Shown here one piece after another: positions 7,606 to 18,841 of a stretch of DNA of 64,000 nt. This stretch comes from Helicobacter enhydrae (GTDB taxonomy: Bacteria > Campylobacterota > Campylobacteria > Campylobacterales > Helicobacteraceae). The notes beneath the pieces were generated by a model, which was given only the letters and a program-made list of their open reading frames with translations, made no database searches and had not been told where the DNA came from. The position numbers and the translations under genes are program-made. Location: contig NZ_CP016503.1 of the NCBI RefSeq assembly GCF_001693335.1, positions 372,001-436,000 of the forward strand, in the 5' to 3' direction. The number at the start of each line of letters is the position of its first letter. Position 1 is the first letter of the stretch.

Positions 7606-9915
7606 TTGAACCTTATAAAATACGCTTTTTTGATCATACTCATAATGTTTTCCTTGAACGCCCAATCCGTTCCATTGCCACCAAAGATCCAAAAAAATCT
7701 CAGCAAAGAAGTGGTGAAAAAAATCCAATACGATGGGATCATCTATATCTCTGACATCGTTGCCAACGAAATTGCTTCCATTCCTCTTGGCACACCACTT
7801 GACTATCGCCTCCTTGATCAAGCGATCAACAATTTCTACAATCAAGGTTATTTTGAAGACATTTGGGTCACTTTCGAAAATGGCATATTGGTTTTTCATT
7901 TCAAAGAAAAGCCAAGGATTGGCAAAGTCGAAATCAAAGGATATGGCAATGATTCTGAACGCACTACGCTTTTGGAACAGCTAGGATTGAAGCGTGGAGA
8001 TATGTTTGATCATATCAAGCTAGATCGTGCCAAACAAACCATCAAAGCGATACTAGAGCAAAAAGGCTATTATGGCACCGTGGTAGAGATCTCCACCACG
8101 CCCATTGCCAACAGCACAGCACAAAACCTGCTCATCAATATCAACCAAGGCAATGAGATCATCATCACCAAGGCGGTGTATGAGGGACGCAAAGAATTAC
8201 CAATCAAAGACATAGAGGAATTGAGTGCCAACAAAGAAAAAGACTTTTTGGGCTGGATGTGGGGCTTCAATGACGGCAAACTCCACCTCAATGAGCTAGA
8301 GTTTGATTCATTTAGAATCCAAGATGCCTATATGCGTAAAGGCTTTTTGGACGCACAGGTTTCCCCTGCGTTTTTGTCAGTCAATTTCAATGACTACAAT
8401 GCAAGGCTGTTCTACAAAATCTCTGAAGGCAATCGATACAAAATCTCTGGGACACAAATCGTCCTAGAGACCCCCGTTGTCGATGAAGACCTCCTCAAAT
8501 CCAAGCTCAAAATCAAAGAGGGAGAATACTTTGATGTGCAGAATTTGAGAGCGGATATGGATATGCTCAAAACGCAAGTCTCAGACATTGGCTATCCTTT
8601 TGCCAATGTCAATCCCGATCTTGACAAACAAGATGATGAAGTCAAGGTGATTTATTATGTCAGCGTGGGCAAAAAAGTCTATATCAATGATGTCATCATT
8701 TCAGGCAACACACGCACAGAGGATCGTGTCATCAGACGCGAGATATTGTTGGCACCCGGAGATTTATACAATCTCACAGATATGCGTAACTCCGAAAACA
8801 ACTTGCGTCGTTTGGGTTTCTTTGAATCAGTGCGGATTGATACCAAAAGAATCAGCGAAGATTCTATGGATCTCATCGTATCTGTCGTGGAGACACGCAC
8901 AGGAGATCTTTCTTTTGGTTTGGGTTATGGAAGCTATGATGGACTCACCGTCAATGCCTCCGTGCGTGAGAGAAATCTATTTGGGACAGGGAATAGTGGG
9001 CAAATCTATATGGATTTGAGCAAAAAACGCCAACTCTACAACATCGGTATCACCAATCCACGAATCTTTGATAGCCAATACAGCCTCTCTCTTGAGGTGT
9101 TCAGAAGTTCTCTTGTGGATTGGCAATACACAGAAAACAACACAGGCTTTGGGATCAGTGTCGGAAAACTACTGACAAACTATCTGCGTTTTGGCTTGAG
9201 CTACAATCTCAGTCGTTCAGATATCCGCGATTTTGAATCAGGTCTGCAAGGTGCCTATGGCATTCTTTTCAAAGGAAACTTCCAACCTTGGAAAAGCTCT
9301 ATCACTTCAAGCCTAAGCTTTGACAATACCGATGACTACTATTTCCCCAAAAACGGCATCATCGCCTCCACCTCTCTAGAATACGCAGGAATCGGTGGCG
9401 ATGAAAAATACACCAAACTCTATGCCAAAGTCGCTTTTTATCATCATCTCAAAAGTTGGCTAGGACTAGATCTCATCGGAAGATACAAAGTGCAAGGTGG
9501 ATATGTGATCGATGAGGGCTACACCCCTACAACCGCACTTTTTTCTATGGGTGGAGTAAGCACCGTGAGAGGCTACCAAAGTGGCTCCCTCTCCCCTTCT
9601 CCGATTGGATTTGATGGCTTCAGTGTGGGTGGTAATTATCTATTTACAAACTCTGTAGAACTAAGCTATGGTATTTTTGAGGCACTCAAAATGCGTCTCT
9701 CTGCATTTTATGACTTTGGTTTGATTGGCAACCACAATCGCTTCATCCCGCCTTTTGTTTTGAGCAAAGATCCAGTAATGCGACAATCTGCCGGACTTGC
9801 GATTGAGTGGGTATCTCCGATTGGACCTCTTGTTTTGATTTTCCCTTGGGCGATCAACCCACAGCCCGGAGACAAAACCTCCAAATTTGAATTTAATATG
9901 GGGACACGATTCTGA
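7606..9915 (+). CDS. bamA: Outer membrane protein assembly factor BamA
   Basis: Omp85-family core of the BAM complex, which folds beta-barrel proteins, including the barrels of AT1-AT3, into the outer membrane. 769 residues: a hydrophobic signal peptide (about 1-20, ending near LNA), periplasmic POTRA repeats to about residue 430, then a C-terminal 16-strand barrel with the VRGY motif (STVRGYQSG) of the lid loop. It ends in FNMGTRF, a proper terminal-Phe beta-signal. The start is TTG at 7606, chosen because AGGA sits 6 bases upstream and the signal peptide begins there. It overlaps mqnC by one base (TGATG). I recall the order bamA-mqnC-M16 from H. pylori (HP0655-HP0657). Confidence 0.95.
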   Translation: MNLIKYAFLIILIMFSLNAQSVPLPPKIQKNLSKEVVKKIQYDGIIYISDIVANEIASIPLGTPLDYRLLDQAINNFYNQGYFEDIWVTFENGILVFHFKEKPRIGKVEIKGYGNDSERTTLLEQLGLKRGDMFDHIKLDRAKQTIKAILEQKGYYGTVVEISTTPIANSTAQNLLININQGNEIIITKAVYEGRKELPIKDIEELSANKEKDFLGWMWGFNDGKLHLNELEFDSFRIQDAYMRKGFLDAQVSPAFLSVNFNDYNARLFYKISEGNRYKISGTQIVLETPVVDEDLLKSKLKIKEGEYFDVQNLRADMDMLKTQVSDIGYPFANVNPDLDKQDDEVKVIYYVSVGKKVYINDVIISGNTRTEDRVIRREILLAPGDLYNLTDMRNSENNLRRLGFFESVRIDTKRISEDSMDLIVSVVETRTGDLSFGLGYGSYDGLTVNASVRERNLFGTGNSGQIYMDLSKKRQLYNIGITNPRIFDSQYSLSLEVFRSSLVDWQYTENNTGFGISVGKLLTNYLRFGLSYNLSRSDIRDFESGLQGAYGILFKGNFQPWKSSITSSLSFDNTDDYYFPKNGIIASTSLEYAGIGGDEKYTKLYAKVAFYHHLKSWLGLDLIGRYKVQGGYVIDEGYTPTTALFSMGGVSTVRGYQSGSLSPSPIGFDGFSVGGNYLFTNSVELSYGIFEALKMRLSAFYDFGLIGNHNRFIPPFVLSKDPVMRQSAGLAIEWVSPIGPLVLIFPWAINPQPGDKTSKFEFNMGTRF

Positions 9916-10964
9916 TGAAACGCTATGACAACGACACAATGCTTCAAATGCTCCAAACCACTCCGCTCAAGGAGTTAGGGAAACTCGCAAGAGCGACCAA
10001 AGAGCGTTTGCATCCACAAAACATCACAACCTTTGTGATAGATCGCAATATCAACTACACCAACATCTGTTGGGTGGATTGCAAATTTTGTGCGTTCAAA
10101 AGACGCATTAATGAAGAGGGGATCTATATCTTAAGCTTTGAGGAGATTGATCAAAAGATTGATGAGCTTTTGGCGATTGGTGGCACACAGATTCTATTCC
10201 AAGGAGGAGTGCATCCACAGCTCAAAATACAATGGTATGAGGATCTAGTTTCTCATATCCACCAAAAATACCCCACAATCACCATACATGGATTTTCAGC
10301 GATTGAGATCAACTACATTGCCAAGATTTCAAAGATTCCAATTTCAGAAGTCCTACTGCGTCTCCAAAAAGCAGGGCTTAGCTCTATTCCGGGTGCAGGG
10401 GCAGAAATCCTAAGCAATCGCATTCGCGACATCATCGCCCCCAAAAAACTCTCAGTAGAAGAATGGCTAGAAGTCCATAGAGAAGCACACAAAATCGGAA
10501 TGAAAACGACTGCCACAATGATGTTTGGTAGTGTTGAGAGTGATGAGGACATCATCGAGCATTTCTCTCACATTCGCAATCTCCAAGATGAATATGGAGG
10601 CTTTAGAGCCTTCATTCTTTGGAGCTTTCAGCCCAACTTTACACCATTGCAACAAGAATTCCCCCACATCTATTCTGCAAGCTCCAACCATTATCTACGC
10701 CTACTCTCTTGTGCAAGAATCTATCTTGACAACATTCCCAACATCCAAAGCTCTTGGGTGACACAAGGGAGCCACATCGGACAACTTGCCCTGCTTTTTG
10801 GGGCTAATGACTTGGGAAGCACGATGATGGAGGAAAATGTCGTCTCAAGTGCAGGGGTGAGCAACTCAATGAATGCCCAAGAGATGATTAGCCTCATCAA
10901 AGACATCGGATCAATCCCAGCCAAACGCAACACAGCTTATGAAATTTTGGAGGTTTATCAATGA
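9915..10964 (+). CDS. mqnC: Cyclic dehypoxanthinyl futalosine synthase MqnC (radical SAM)
   Basis: Radical SAM enzyme that cyclises dehypoxanthine futalosine in the futalosine route to menaquinone, the quinone used with NapGH-type electron transfer. The 349-residue protein has the cluster motif C52-x3-C56-x2-C59 (CWVDCKFC), then FQGGVHPQ and the conserved SIPGAGAEIL. The start overlaps the bamA stop and the end overlaps the next gene by four bases, so the three genes are probably co-translated. The paralogue MqnE has a similar core; the position next to bamA and the length favour MqnC. Confidence 0.9.
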   Translation: MKRYDNDTMLQMLQTTPLKELGKLARATKERLHPQNITTFVIDRNINYTNICWVDCKFCAFKRRINEEGIYILSFEEIDQKIDELLAIGGTQILFQGGVHPQLKIQWYEDLVSHIHQKYPTITIHGFSAIEINYIAKISKIPISEVLLRLQKAGLSSIPGAGAEILSNRIRDIIAPKKLSVEEWLEVHREAHKIGMKTTATMMFGSVESDEDIIEHFSHIRNLQDEYGGFRAFILWSFQPNFTPLQQEFPHIYSASSNHYLRLLSCARIYLDNIPNIQSSWVTQGSHIGQLALLFGANDLGSTMMEENVVSSAGVSNSMNAQEMISLIKDIGSIPAKRNTAYEILEVYQ

Positions 10965-12244
10965 AAAAAATACTTTTGAGCTTGTTTATTTTAGGAGGAA
11001 TTATGTCAGCTGCAAATCTCAAAACCATCACTATCTCCGGAGTGGAGATCCCCGTCATTTATGAGCATAGCACTCTCATCCCCACAGGCAATATCGAGCT
11101 TTTGTTTTCGCGTTCAGGGAGTGCCTACACAGGAGAGAAGCAAGGACTAGCCTCATTGTCCTCTGCACTTCTCAATGAGGGGACCAAAGAGCTTGGAGCA
11201 ACAAAGTTTGCTGATCTTTTGGAACAAGATGCGATCACCCTACACGCTTATTCTACTAAAGAGTTTTTGGAGATTTCTCTCTCATTCCTCAAAGAAAAAC
11301 AAGCACAATCCCTCAAGCTCTTGGGAGATTTGCTCAAATCCCCCAACCTCACGAAAAACACTCTTGAAAAACTGCAGAAACAAACCATATCTAGCATCTT
11401 GGCAAATGAAAGCAATTTTGATTATTTGGCTAATTTGGGCTTATCACAAATCCTCTTTGCCAACACGCCATTGCAATATCCAGCCATAGGCACGATTCCT
11501 TCAGTCAAAAGTATCACTCTAGATCAAATCAAAGAACACCTAAGTAGCTCATTATCCCTCAAGCGTTTGAGTATCATCATCGGTGGAGATATGGACATCG
11601 ACAGCACTCTGCAAGAATTGAGCAATATCCTCTCTACCCTACCCATAGGCAACAAACCCGCTCTCACCGCTTATCAAGCCAACTCCACCACACAAACCAA
11701 AACCCAATACAAGCCCACAGAACAAGCCTACATCTATTTTGGCACCCCCTTTCACCTCAAAAACTACAAAGAAGAAGCTCACAAAGCCAAAGTGATGAGC
11801 TTTATTTTGGGTGCTAGTGGGTTTGGCTCTAGGATGATGGAGACAATCCGCGTCAAACACGGACTCGCCTATTCTGCATATATGAGAATCAATCTCTCCC
11901 CTCTTGCAAACTACGCAACAGGATATATGCAAACCAAAATCTCCAATCAAACCCAAAGCATTCAGCTTGTGCGTGAAATCATTGAGGAATTTGTCAAAAA
12001 CGGTGCGACACAAGAAGAACTCGATGGAGCAAAAAATTTCCTTCTTGGTAGTGAGCCTTTACGCAATGAGACTTTGTCGCAACGCTTAGATTCGGCGTTT
12101 GCCAACTACAATCGCGGCTTGGAATTAGACTACAACAAAATAGAATTGCAAAAGATTCAAGACCTCACCCTCAAAGAACTCAACGACTACATCAAATCCC
12201 ACAAAGAAATCCTTGAACTTAGCTTCAGTATCATCACAGAATAA
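10961..12244 (+). CDS. M16-family peptidase-like protein lacking the HxxEH zinc motif
   Basis: A 427-residue two-domain protein resembling the H. pylori processing-protease homologue HP0657. A signal peptide (about 1-17, MKKILLSLFILGGIMSA) places it in the periplasm. The site where active M16 peptidases have HxxEH reads SSALLNEGTKE, without either His. The C-terminal half keeps the family signature FGSRMMETIRVKHGLAYS, including the substrate-binding R and Y. It is therefore either a non-catalytic partner subunit or a scaffold. It overlaps mqnC by ATGA and probably ends the bamA operon. Confidence 0.85.
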   Translation: MKKILLSLFILGGIMSAANLKTITISGVEIPVIYEHSTLIPTGNIELLFSRSGSAYTGEKQGLASLSSALLNEGTKELGATKFADLLEQDAITLHAYSTKEFLEISLSFLKEKQAQSLKLLGDLLKSPNLTKNTLEKLQKQTISSILANESNFDYLANLGLSQILFANTPLQYPAIGTIPSVKSITLDQIKEHLSSSLSLKRLSIIIGGDMDIDSTLQELSNILSTLPIGNKPALTAYQANSTTQTKTQYKPTEQAYIYFGTPFHLKNYKEEAHKAKVMSFILGASGFGSRMMETIRVKHGLAYSAYMRINLSPLANYATGYMQTKISNQTQSIQLVREIIEEFVKNGATQEELDGAKNFLLGSEPLRNETLSQRLDSAFANYNRGLELDYNKIELQKIQDLTLKELNDYIKSHKEILELSFSIITE

Positions 12245-12249
12245 CCTTT

Positions 12250-12269
12250 GGGAGTCTTGCAAGACTTCC
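12250..12269 (+). terminator. Inverted repeat after the M16 gene
   Basis: GGGAGTCTT and AAGACTTCC pair (one G-T) with a two-base centre, starting six bases after the stop codon. There is no T-run, so factor-independent termination is uncertain. Confidence 0.3.
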
Positions 12270-12326
12270 ACCACACAAACTTCAAGATTTAATCTCAAGA
12301 TTGCTCACTCTTTTTGGATAATAAAG

Positions 12327-12332
12327 TATAAT
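12327..12332 (+). promoter_or_regulatory. -10 box (TATAAT) of purA
   Basis: A perfect TATAAT within an AT-rich stretch, 31 bases before the purA ATG. It marks a new transcription unit after the bamA operon. Confidence 0.55.
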
Positions 12333-12353
12333 CTTGCTTTATTTTCGCATTGA

Positions 12354-14031
<1,678 letters not shown>

Positions 14032-14035
<4 letters not shown>

Positions 14036-14628
14036 AAAAACACATCGCTCTTTTCGCCCTCCCCCTAATGCTTCTAGCTCAAGATGAAACGCTAGATTGC
14101 TCTCTGATCTTTCAAGCACGCAAAGAAGAGATCTCTAGCCAACTTCAAAAACTCGAAGAACAACAACAAGCAATCCAAGTCTTGCAAAATGCCACAGAAA
14201 ATATCCTCAAAGAAAGAGAAAACAAAATCAAAGAGCAAGAAGAAGGTATCAAAACCAAAGAAAAAGCAATCAGCCAAAAAGAAGAAGAAGTGAAACATCT
14301 AATACAAAAAAAAGAGGAGGAATTGCAAAAACAACTCGCCTCACAAAAACAAGAAATCCAAAATCTGATTGACAAAAATCAGCAGATTCTCGATGAAATC
14401 AAAGGTTTGAGAAAAAGCAAAGTAGTAGAAACTTATGCCAAAATGAAAGATTCCAAAGCAGCACAAATTTTGCAAACCCTCCCCACTCAAGACGCTGTGG
14501 AAATCTTGGGTGCAATGGATACCAAACTTGTCAGCAAGATCATGGCAAAAATGGACGCCCAAAAAGCAGGTGAAATCACTATCTTGCTCCAAAATGACCC
14601 AGCAGCTCAACCTGCGGACAACAAATGA
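14032..14628 (+). CDS. MotE-like periplasmic coiled-coil protein
   Basis: 198 residues: signal peptide (about 1-17, ending LLAQ), long Glu/Lys/Gln coiled coil (about 25-125), then a C-terminal MgtE-N-like domain containing AAQILQTLPTQDAVEILGAM. This layout fits MotE, the periplasmic chaperone of the stator protein MotB described in H. pylori and related bacteria. It overlaps the FliJ-like gene by four bases. A -10 box follows directly, so it likely ends the purA operon. Confidence 0.78.
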
Positions 14629-14633
14629 TATGC

Positions 14634-14639
14634 TATAAT
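14634..14639 (+). promoter_or_regulatory. -10 box (TATAAT) of the aroQ-flagellar operon
   Basis: A perfect TATAAT, 33 bases before the aroQ ATG and six bases after the preceding stop. It is the only obvious promoter before the closely spaced genes running to glyQ. Confidence 0.6.
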
Positions 14640-14671
14640 CCAAATCTTATTAGACCATCTAGGAGAACACA

Positions 14672-15145
14672 ATGAAAATACTCGTTATACAAGGACCAAA
14701 CCTCAATATTTTGGGACATCGCGACCCAAGAATCTATGGCAATGTGACCTTGGAACAAATCCACAAAAATATGCAAGATATGGCAGCACAAAACCAAGTG
14801 GAGCTCGAATTTTTCCAAAGCAATTTTGAGGGTGAGATTATCGACAAGATTCAAGAATGCGTTGGTGGAGAATACAGCGGACTCATCATCAATCCTGCGG
14901 CTTATGCACACACTTCAGTTGCGATTGCTGATGCGATCGCATCGTGTGGGATTCCTTGTGTTGAAGTGCATTTGAGCAATATTTTTGCACGCGAAGACTT
15001 CCGCAACAAAAGCTATACAGCGGCAGTGAGTGCAGGTATCATCAGTGGCTTTGGTGCATTTGGCTACCACCTTGCACTCATTTCTCTGTTTCAAATCATC
15101 AATGAGATCAAAGCCATCTCAGAAGCACAGCAAAAAAACTCCTAA
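14672..15145 (+). CDS. aroQ: 3-dehydroquinate dehydratase, type II
   Basis: Dehydrates 3-dehydroquinate in the shikimate pathway. 157 residues; opens with the type II signature [15 protein letters not shown], has the catalytic Tyr in DPRIYGNVT, then the substrate-binding [35 protein letters not shown] and [18 protein letters not shown] precedes the ATG. In H. pylori a peptidase gene (pepQ) lies between aroQ and folK; here folK follows after 24 bases. Confidence 0.97.
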   Translation: MKILVIQGPNLNILGHRDPRIYGNVTLEQIHKNMQDMAAQNQVELEFFQSNFEGEIIDKIQECVGGEYSGLIINPAAYAHTSVAIADAIASCGIPCVEVHLSNIFAREDFRNKSYTAAVSAGIISGFGAFGYHLALISLFQIINEIKAISEAQQKNS

Positions 15146-15169
15146 GTCTTCCCTTCGCGGAAGCCCACA

Positions 15170-15640
15170 ATGAGAGCCTGTATCCAAACCCCTTTGTTTC
15201 CAAAAGTTTTCACCACACGCAAACGCTTCAAAAACCAAATTTTGCTAGGCATAGGTGGCAATGTCGGCGATTGTCTCAAGCGATTCAAACACTTCATCCT
15301 CTATCTCCAAAACAACCCATTGGTGCAAGTTTTATCCACTTCTATTATTTACAAAAATCCACCTTTTGGCTATGCACATCAAGCAGATTTTTATAATTTC
15401 ACTTTGCAAATCAGCACCAACCAAAGCCTCATAGACTGCTTTCAGATGATTTTTTATTGGGAAAGACGCTTTGGACGCGCAAGAAAAAGAGTATTTCCAA
15501 ACGCTCCTCGCACTTTAGATATTGACCTTTTATACTTTAATCAAGTAAAATTACACAGACCTTATTTGCAAATCCCACACAAAGAGTGGCAAAATCGCGA
15601 ATCAGTTTTGATTCCATTGAGTTTTCATACTTTAGTTTAA
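15170..15640 (+). CDS. folK: Dihydropterin pyrophosphokinase (HPPK)
   Basis: Transfers pyrophosphate from ATP to 6-hydroxymethyl-dihydropterin in folate synthesis. 156 residues with the family core LLGIGGNVGDCLKRF, the FYNFTLQI strand, RRFGRARK and the catalytic RTLDIDLLYF (two Asp binding magnesium), then the conserved IPHKEW. About 20 extra residues precede the usual start; an internal start is possible, but no better ribosome site is seen. It stands directly before flhF. Confidence 0.9.
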   Translation: MRACIQTPLFPKVFTTRKRFKNQILLGIGGNVGDCLKRFKHFILYLQNNPLVQVLSTSIIYKNPPFGYAHQADFYNFTLQISTNQSLIDCFQMIFYWERRFGRARKRVFPNAPRTLDIDLLYFNQVKLHRPYLQIPHKEWQNRESVLIPLSFHTLV

Positions 15641-15651
15641 GAGAGGAAAAA

Positions 15652-16941
15652 ATGAAGCTTTATACCTACACTGGCGAAACTCCTTCAGAAGCTTTGAGAA
15701 AAGCTCAAAGTTGCCACGGACCTGATCCAATCATTATGCACACAAAAGAATTACGCAAAAAATCTCTTGGACAAAAAGGACTCTATGAAGTCGTCATCGC
15801 AGTGGAAGAGGCAGAGGAGCAAGAGCAAAAACAAGAGCCACAAAACAGCATCAAAAAACGGCTAGATGAGATGGCTCAACGCAACTTCAATAAGAAAAAA
15901 CAAGACAAAATCACTCTCAATGAAGCACAAACCCAACAGATCCAAAACACAATGGATCAAATCTCCACGCTCAAACAACACACCTACCCCACGACCCCAC
16001 CACAACAAATCAACCAAAGCGACCTCAAAGCAATCAAAAAAGAAATCGAAAGCATAGATGATCGTTTGAAACTCATACAGAGTATGTTTTGGGAAGAACG
16101 CAAACCCACAGAACAAGGGAGCAAAATCCCACAAGAGTTTGCAGAGATTTACAACATCGCCAAAAATAGCGGGATTGACAAAGAAAAACTTGATGCCATT
16201 ATGGATCTTAGCCTTGAGCTAATGCCTTTGCAAATGCGTTCCAACTCCGTGACAATCAAACGATACTTCAGAGAAGTGTTACGCAAAATGATCACCTGTC
16301 GCAATGAAAACCTAGAACTCACTCAAAAAAACATCATTATGTTTGTAGGTCCCACAGGCGTGGGCAAAACCACCACTCTTGCCAAACTTGCCGCAAGATA
16401 CTCTCTGATGCTTGCCAAACGCTACAAAGTCGGAATCATCGCCCTAGATACATACAAAATCGCTGCGATGGAACAACTCAACACCTATGCAAGAATGATG
16501 AAACTTGCAATCGAACGCGTGGATGATTCTGCCGAGCTTGTGAGTGCGATTGAGCGATTGCATTATTGCGATTTTATTTTGATCGACACAGCAGGGCACT
16601 CGCAATACGACAAACAAAAACTTGAGAATCTCAAAAGCTATGTGGATAATGGATACAAAATCGATGTGAGCCTTGTCCTATCAGCTAGCACCAAATACGA
16701 AGATCTCAAAGACATTTATCAATCTTTTAGCACGATTGAAATTGATAGCATTATTTTCAGCAAACTCGATGAAAGCAGAACTTTTGGCAATGTGTTTTCT
16801 TTGATTTGCGATACCAAAAAACCTGTTAGTTATTTTTCAATCGGGCAAAGCGTCCCCAATGATTTGTTGGTCGCAAACAATGAATTTTTGGTCGATTGCC
16901 TACTTGAAGGATTTAGCAAACCACAAAAGGATAGCTTATGA
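15652..16941 (+). CDS. flhF: Flagellar biosynthesis GTPase FlhF
   Basis: SRP-type GTPase that sets the place and number of polar flagella and, in campylobacteria, feeds into FlgSR/sigma-54 control. 429 residues from ATG 15652 (ribosome site GAGAGGA). A basic/Gln-rich B domain (to about 150) is followed by an N-domain and the G domain: P-loop GPTGVGKTTT near residue 233, DTYKIAAMEQL, DTAGHSQYD near 312, and SKLDES. A longer reading frame from 15586 overlaps folk coding and is not preferred. It overlaps flhG by ATGA. Confidence 0.95.
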   Translation: MKLYTYTGETPSEALRKAQSCHGPDPIIMHTKELRKKSLGQKGLYEVVIAVEEAEEQEQKQEPQNSIKKRLDEMAQRNFNKKKQDKITLNEAQTQQIQNTMDQISTLKQHTYPTTPPQQINQSDLKAIKKEIESIDDRLKLIQSMFWEERKPTEQGSKIPQEFAEIYNIAKNSGIDKEKLDAIMDLSLELMPLQMRSNSVTIKRYFREVLRKMITCRNENLELTQKNIIMFVGPTGVGKTTTLAKLAARYSLMLAKRYKVGIIALDTYKIAAMEQLNTYARMMKLAIERVDDSAELVSAIERLHYCDFILIDTAGHSQYDKQKLENLKSYVDNGYKIDVSLVLSASTKYEDLKDIYQSFSTIEIDSIIFSKLDESRTFGNVFSLICDTKKPVSYFSIGQSVPNDLLVANNEFLVDCLLEGFSKPQKDSL

Positions 16942-17801
16942 AGCACCAAGCCACAGATTTATACAAACTCGTAGCCAACCAAAACAATGGCAACAAAAAA
17001 ACAGAAATTATCGCCATCACAAGTGGCAAAGGAGGCGTAGGGAAATCAAACATCAGTGCCAACCTCGCCTACACTCTCTCCAAGTTTGGCTACAAAACTG
17101 CAGTTTTTGATGCAGATATTGGATTGGCTAATCTAGACTTGATTTTTGGCGTCAAAGTCCATAAAAACATCCTACATGTCCTCAAAGGCGAAGCCGAGCT
17201 AAAAGATATTGTCATCCCTGTAGAAAACGGGCTATATCTCATTCCCGGAGATAGTGGCGATGAAGTCTTTTCTTATATCAATGAGCATTCTGTCAATAAA
17301 CTCATCTCAAAAGGCTCTTTTCTAGAGGATATTGATTTTCTCATCATTGACACTGGTGCAGGGATTGGCGGGATCACCCAAAAGTTTTTGGATGCAAGTG
17401 ATATGCTTCTTGTCGTCACTATGCCCGATCCAAGTGCCATCACAGACGCTTATGCCACGATCAAAATCAACGCCAAAGAAAGAGAGCAAATCTTTATGAT
17501 TCTCAATATGGTCAAATCCAAAAAAGAAGCCGAAAATGTGTTTTTCAAAATGAAACAAATCGCTCAAAAAAATATGCCCTCACTCAAACTAGAAATGCTT
17601 GGATACATTCAAGCCTCCACTTCCGTTTCCTCTGCCACGAGAGGACGCACATTGTTTGCCAAAGTCGATCCTAGTGATTATGCCTCAATGCAGGTGAGCG
17701 ACATTGCAAAACTGATTTTGCAAAAAAAGGAACGCAAAGTGCTTAACAATGAACAAAGTGGCTTTGGTGGTTTTTTCCAAAGATTGCTCAAATACCTATA
17801 A
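16938..17801 (+). CDS. flhG: Flagellar number regulator FlhG (MinD/ParA-like ATPase)
   Basis: 287 residues. Deviant Walker A SGKGGVGKSN near residue 30 with the signature Lys, then FDADIGLANLDL and IIDTGAGIG. It counteracts FlhF to limit flagellar number and, in Campylobacter, also influences division-site choice. The C-terminus has a basic/aromatic stretch (GFFQRLLKYL), which may serve as the membrane-targeting helix seen in MinD relatives. It follows flhF with a four-base overlap. Confidence 0.94.
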   Translation: MKHQATDLYKLVANQNNGNKKTEIIAITSGKGGVGKSNISANLAYTLSKFGYKTAVFDADIGLANLDLIFGVKVHKNILHVLKGEAELKDIVIPVENGLYLIPGDSGDEVFSYINEHSVNKLISKGSFLEDIDFLIIDTGAGIGGITQKFLDASDMLLVVTMPDPSAITDAYATIKINAKEREQIFMILNMVKSKKEAENVFFKMKQIAQKNMPSLKLEMLGYIQASTSVSSATRGRTLFAKVDPSDYASMQVSDIAKLILQKKERKVLNNEQSGFGGFFQRLLKYL

Positions 17802-17813
17802 ATAAGGAACACT

Positions 17814-18143
17814 ATGAGATCAGACAATTTTATTTCTCTTGCGATTGTTGGAGGTTTCTTTCTCGGTCTCATCTTTGGATTCATCGCATTTGATGATGGT
17901 GGATTGGTGGTTCTCTCGACGATAATCATCACTTCTATTTTTTATCTCATTGCCGTTTTGAGCACCTCTGCTTTTTATTGGTTTGTGGATTTTGAAACAC
18001 AAAAATTCAGCAAAAAACGATTGGAGCACAATCTAGAATACTACATCGAGCAATTCCAACACAGAGAAAAAGAGCTTGAGCATATTCTAGACTACATCAA
18101 AAAAATCGATTTGCAAGAAATCTCTGACAATAAGAAACCATAA
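17814..18143 (+). CDS. Small membrane protein of the flagellar operon (HP1033 type)
   Basis: 109 residues with two hydrophobic segments (about 7-25 and 31-60) followed by a charged, helical C-terminal half likely in the cytoplasm. I recall an uncharacterised gene of this size and place (HP1033) between flhG and fliA in H. pylori. No motif indicates a biochemical function. AAGGAACACT precedes the ATG. The gene abuts fliA (one-base overlap), so it is surely co-expressed with the flagellar regulators. Confidence 0.75.
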   Translation: MRSDNFISLAIVGGFFLGLIFGFIAFDDGGLVVLSTIIITSIFYLIAVLSTSAFYWFVDFETQKFSKKRLEHNLEYYIEQFQHREKELEHILDYIKKIDLQEISDNKKP

Positions 18144-18841
18144 TGAAAACGCACAATGGCTACACACAAAATCTAAAATACTCTCAAGATGAACTTGCAC
18201 TGCAATACTTCCCCGCAGTCAAAGCGATGGCATATCGCCTCAAAGAGAGGTTGCCAAGCTCTGTGGATTTTGCCGATCTCATCTCTATTGGCACAGAAGA
18301 GCTCATCAAAGTGGCAAGGCGTTATGATAGCAATATCAATGATTCTTTTTGGGGATTTGCCAAAATACGCGTCAATGGAGCAATGCTAGACTATCTACGC
18401 AATCTTGATGTCCTCTCACGCTCCTCACGCAGATTGGTCAAAGCGATAGATTATGAAATCACCAAATATCTCAATGAGCACGATTGTGAGCCTGATGATG
18501 CCTATCTCGCCCAAGCCCTCAACGAAGATGTCAAAAAAATCAAAGAAGCGCGTATCGCTTCAGACATCTACGCACTCATCCCCATTGATGAGCAATACAC
18601 TGCCCTAGAAGAAGAAAACACAGAAATGCGTATCGAGCAAGAAGAACTCATCGAAAAGATTCATCAAATCTTGCAAAGTTTTTCAGAGAGAGAGCAAATG
18701 GTGATTCAGCTTTATTATTTCGAAGAGCTCAACTTAAGCGAAATCGCACAAATACTCAACATCACAGAATCACGCATTTCCCAAATCAACAAAGAGGTCA
18801 TCAAAAAAATCCGATCCTCGCTAGGAGACATCAATGGCTGA
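18143..18841 (+). CDS. fliA: Flagellar sigma factor FliA (sigma-28)
   Basis: Directs RNA polymerase to late flagellar promoters such as flagellin. 232 residues with region 2 (DLISIGTEELIKVARRYD, then FWGFAKIRVNGAMLDYLR), the linker/region 3, and region 4 with the helix-turn-helix NLSEIAQILNITESRISQI. In other bacteria FlgM holds it inactive until the hook is complete. It overlaps fliM by eight bases. Confidence 0.96.
   Translation: MKTHNGYTQNLKYSQDELALQYFPAVKAMAYRLKERLPSSVDFADLISIGTEELIKVARRYDSNINDSFWGFAKIRVNGAMLDYLRNLDVLSRSSRRLVKAIDYEITKYLNEHDCEPDDAYLAQALNEDVKKIKEARIASDIYALIPIDEQYTALEEENTEMRIEQEELIEKIHQILQSFSEREQMVIQLYYFEELNLSEIAQILNITESRISQINKEVIKKIRSSLGDING

Noticed and set aside
15586-16941. 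Longer FlhF starting at 15586
   Set aside because: It overlaps folK coding sequence; ATG 15652 has GAGAGGA and matches the family N-terminus.
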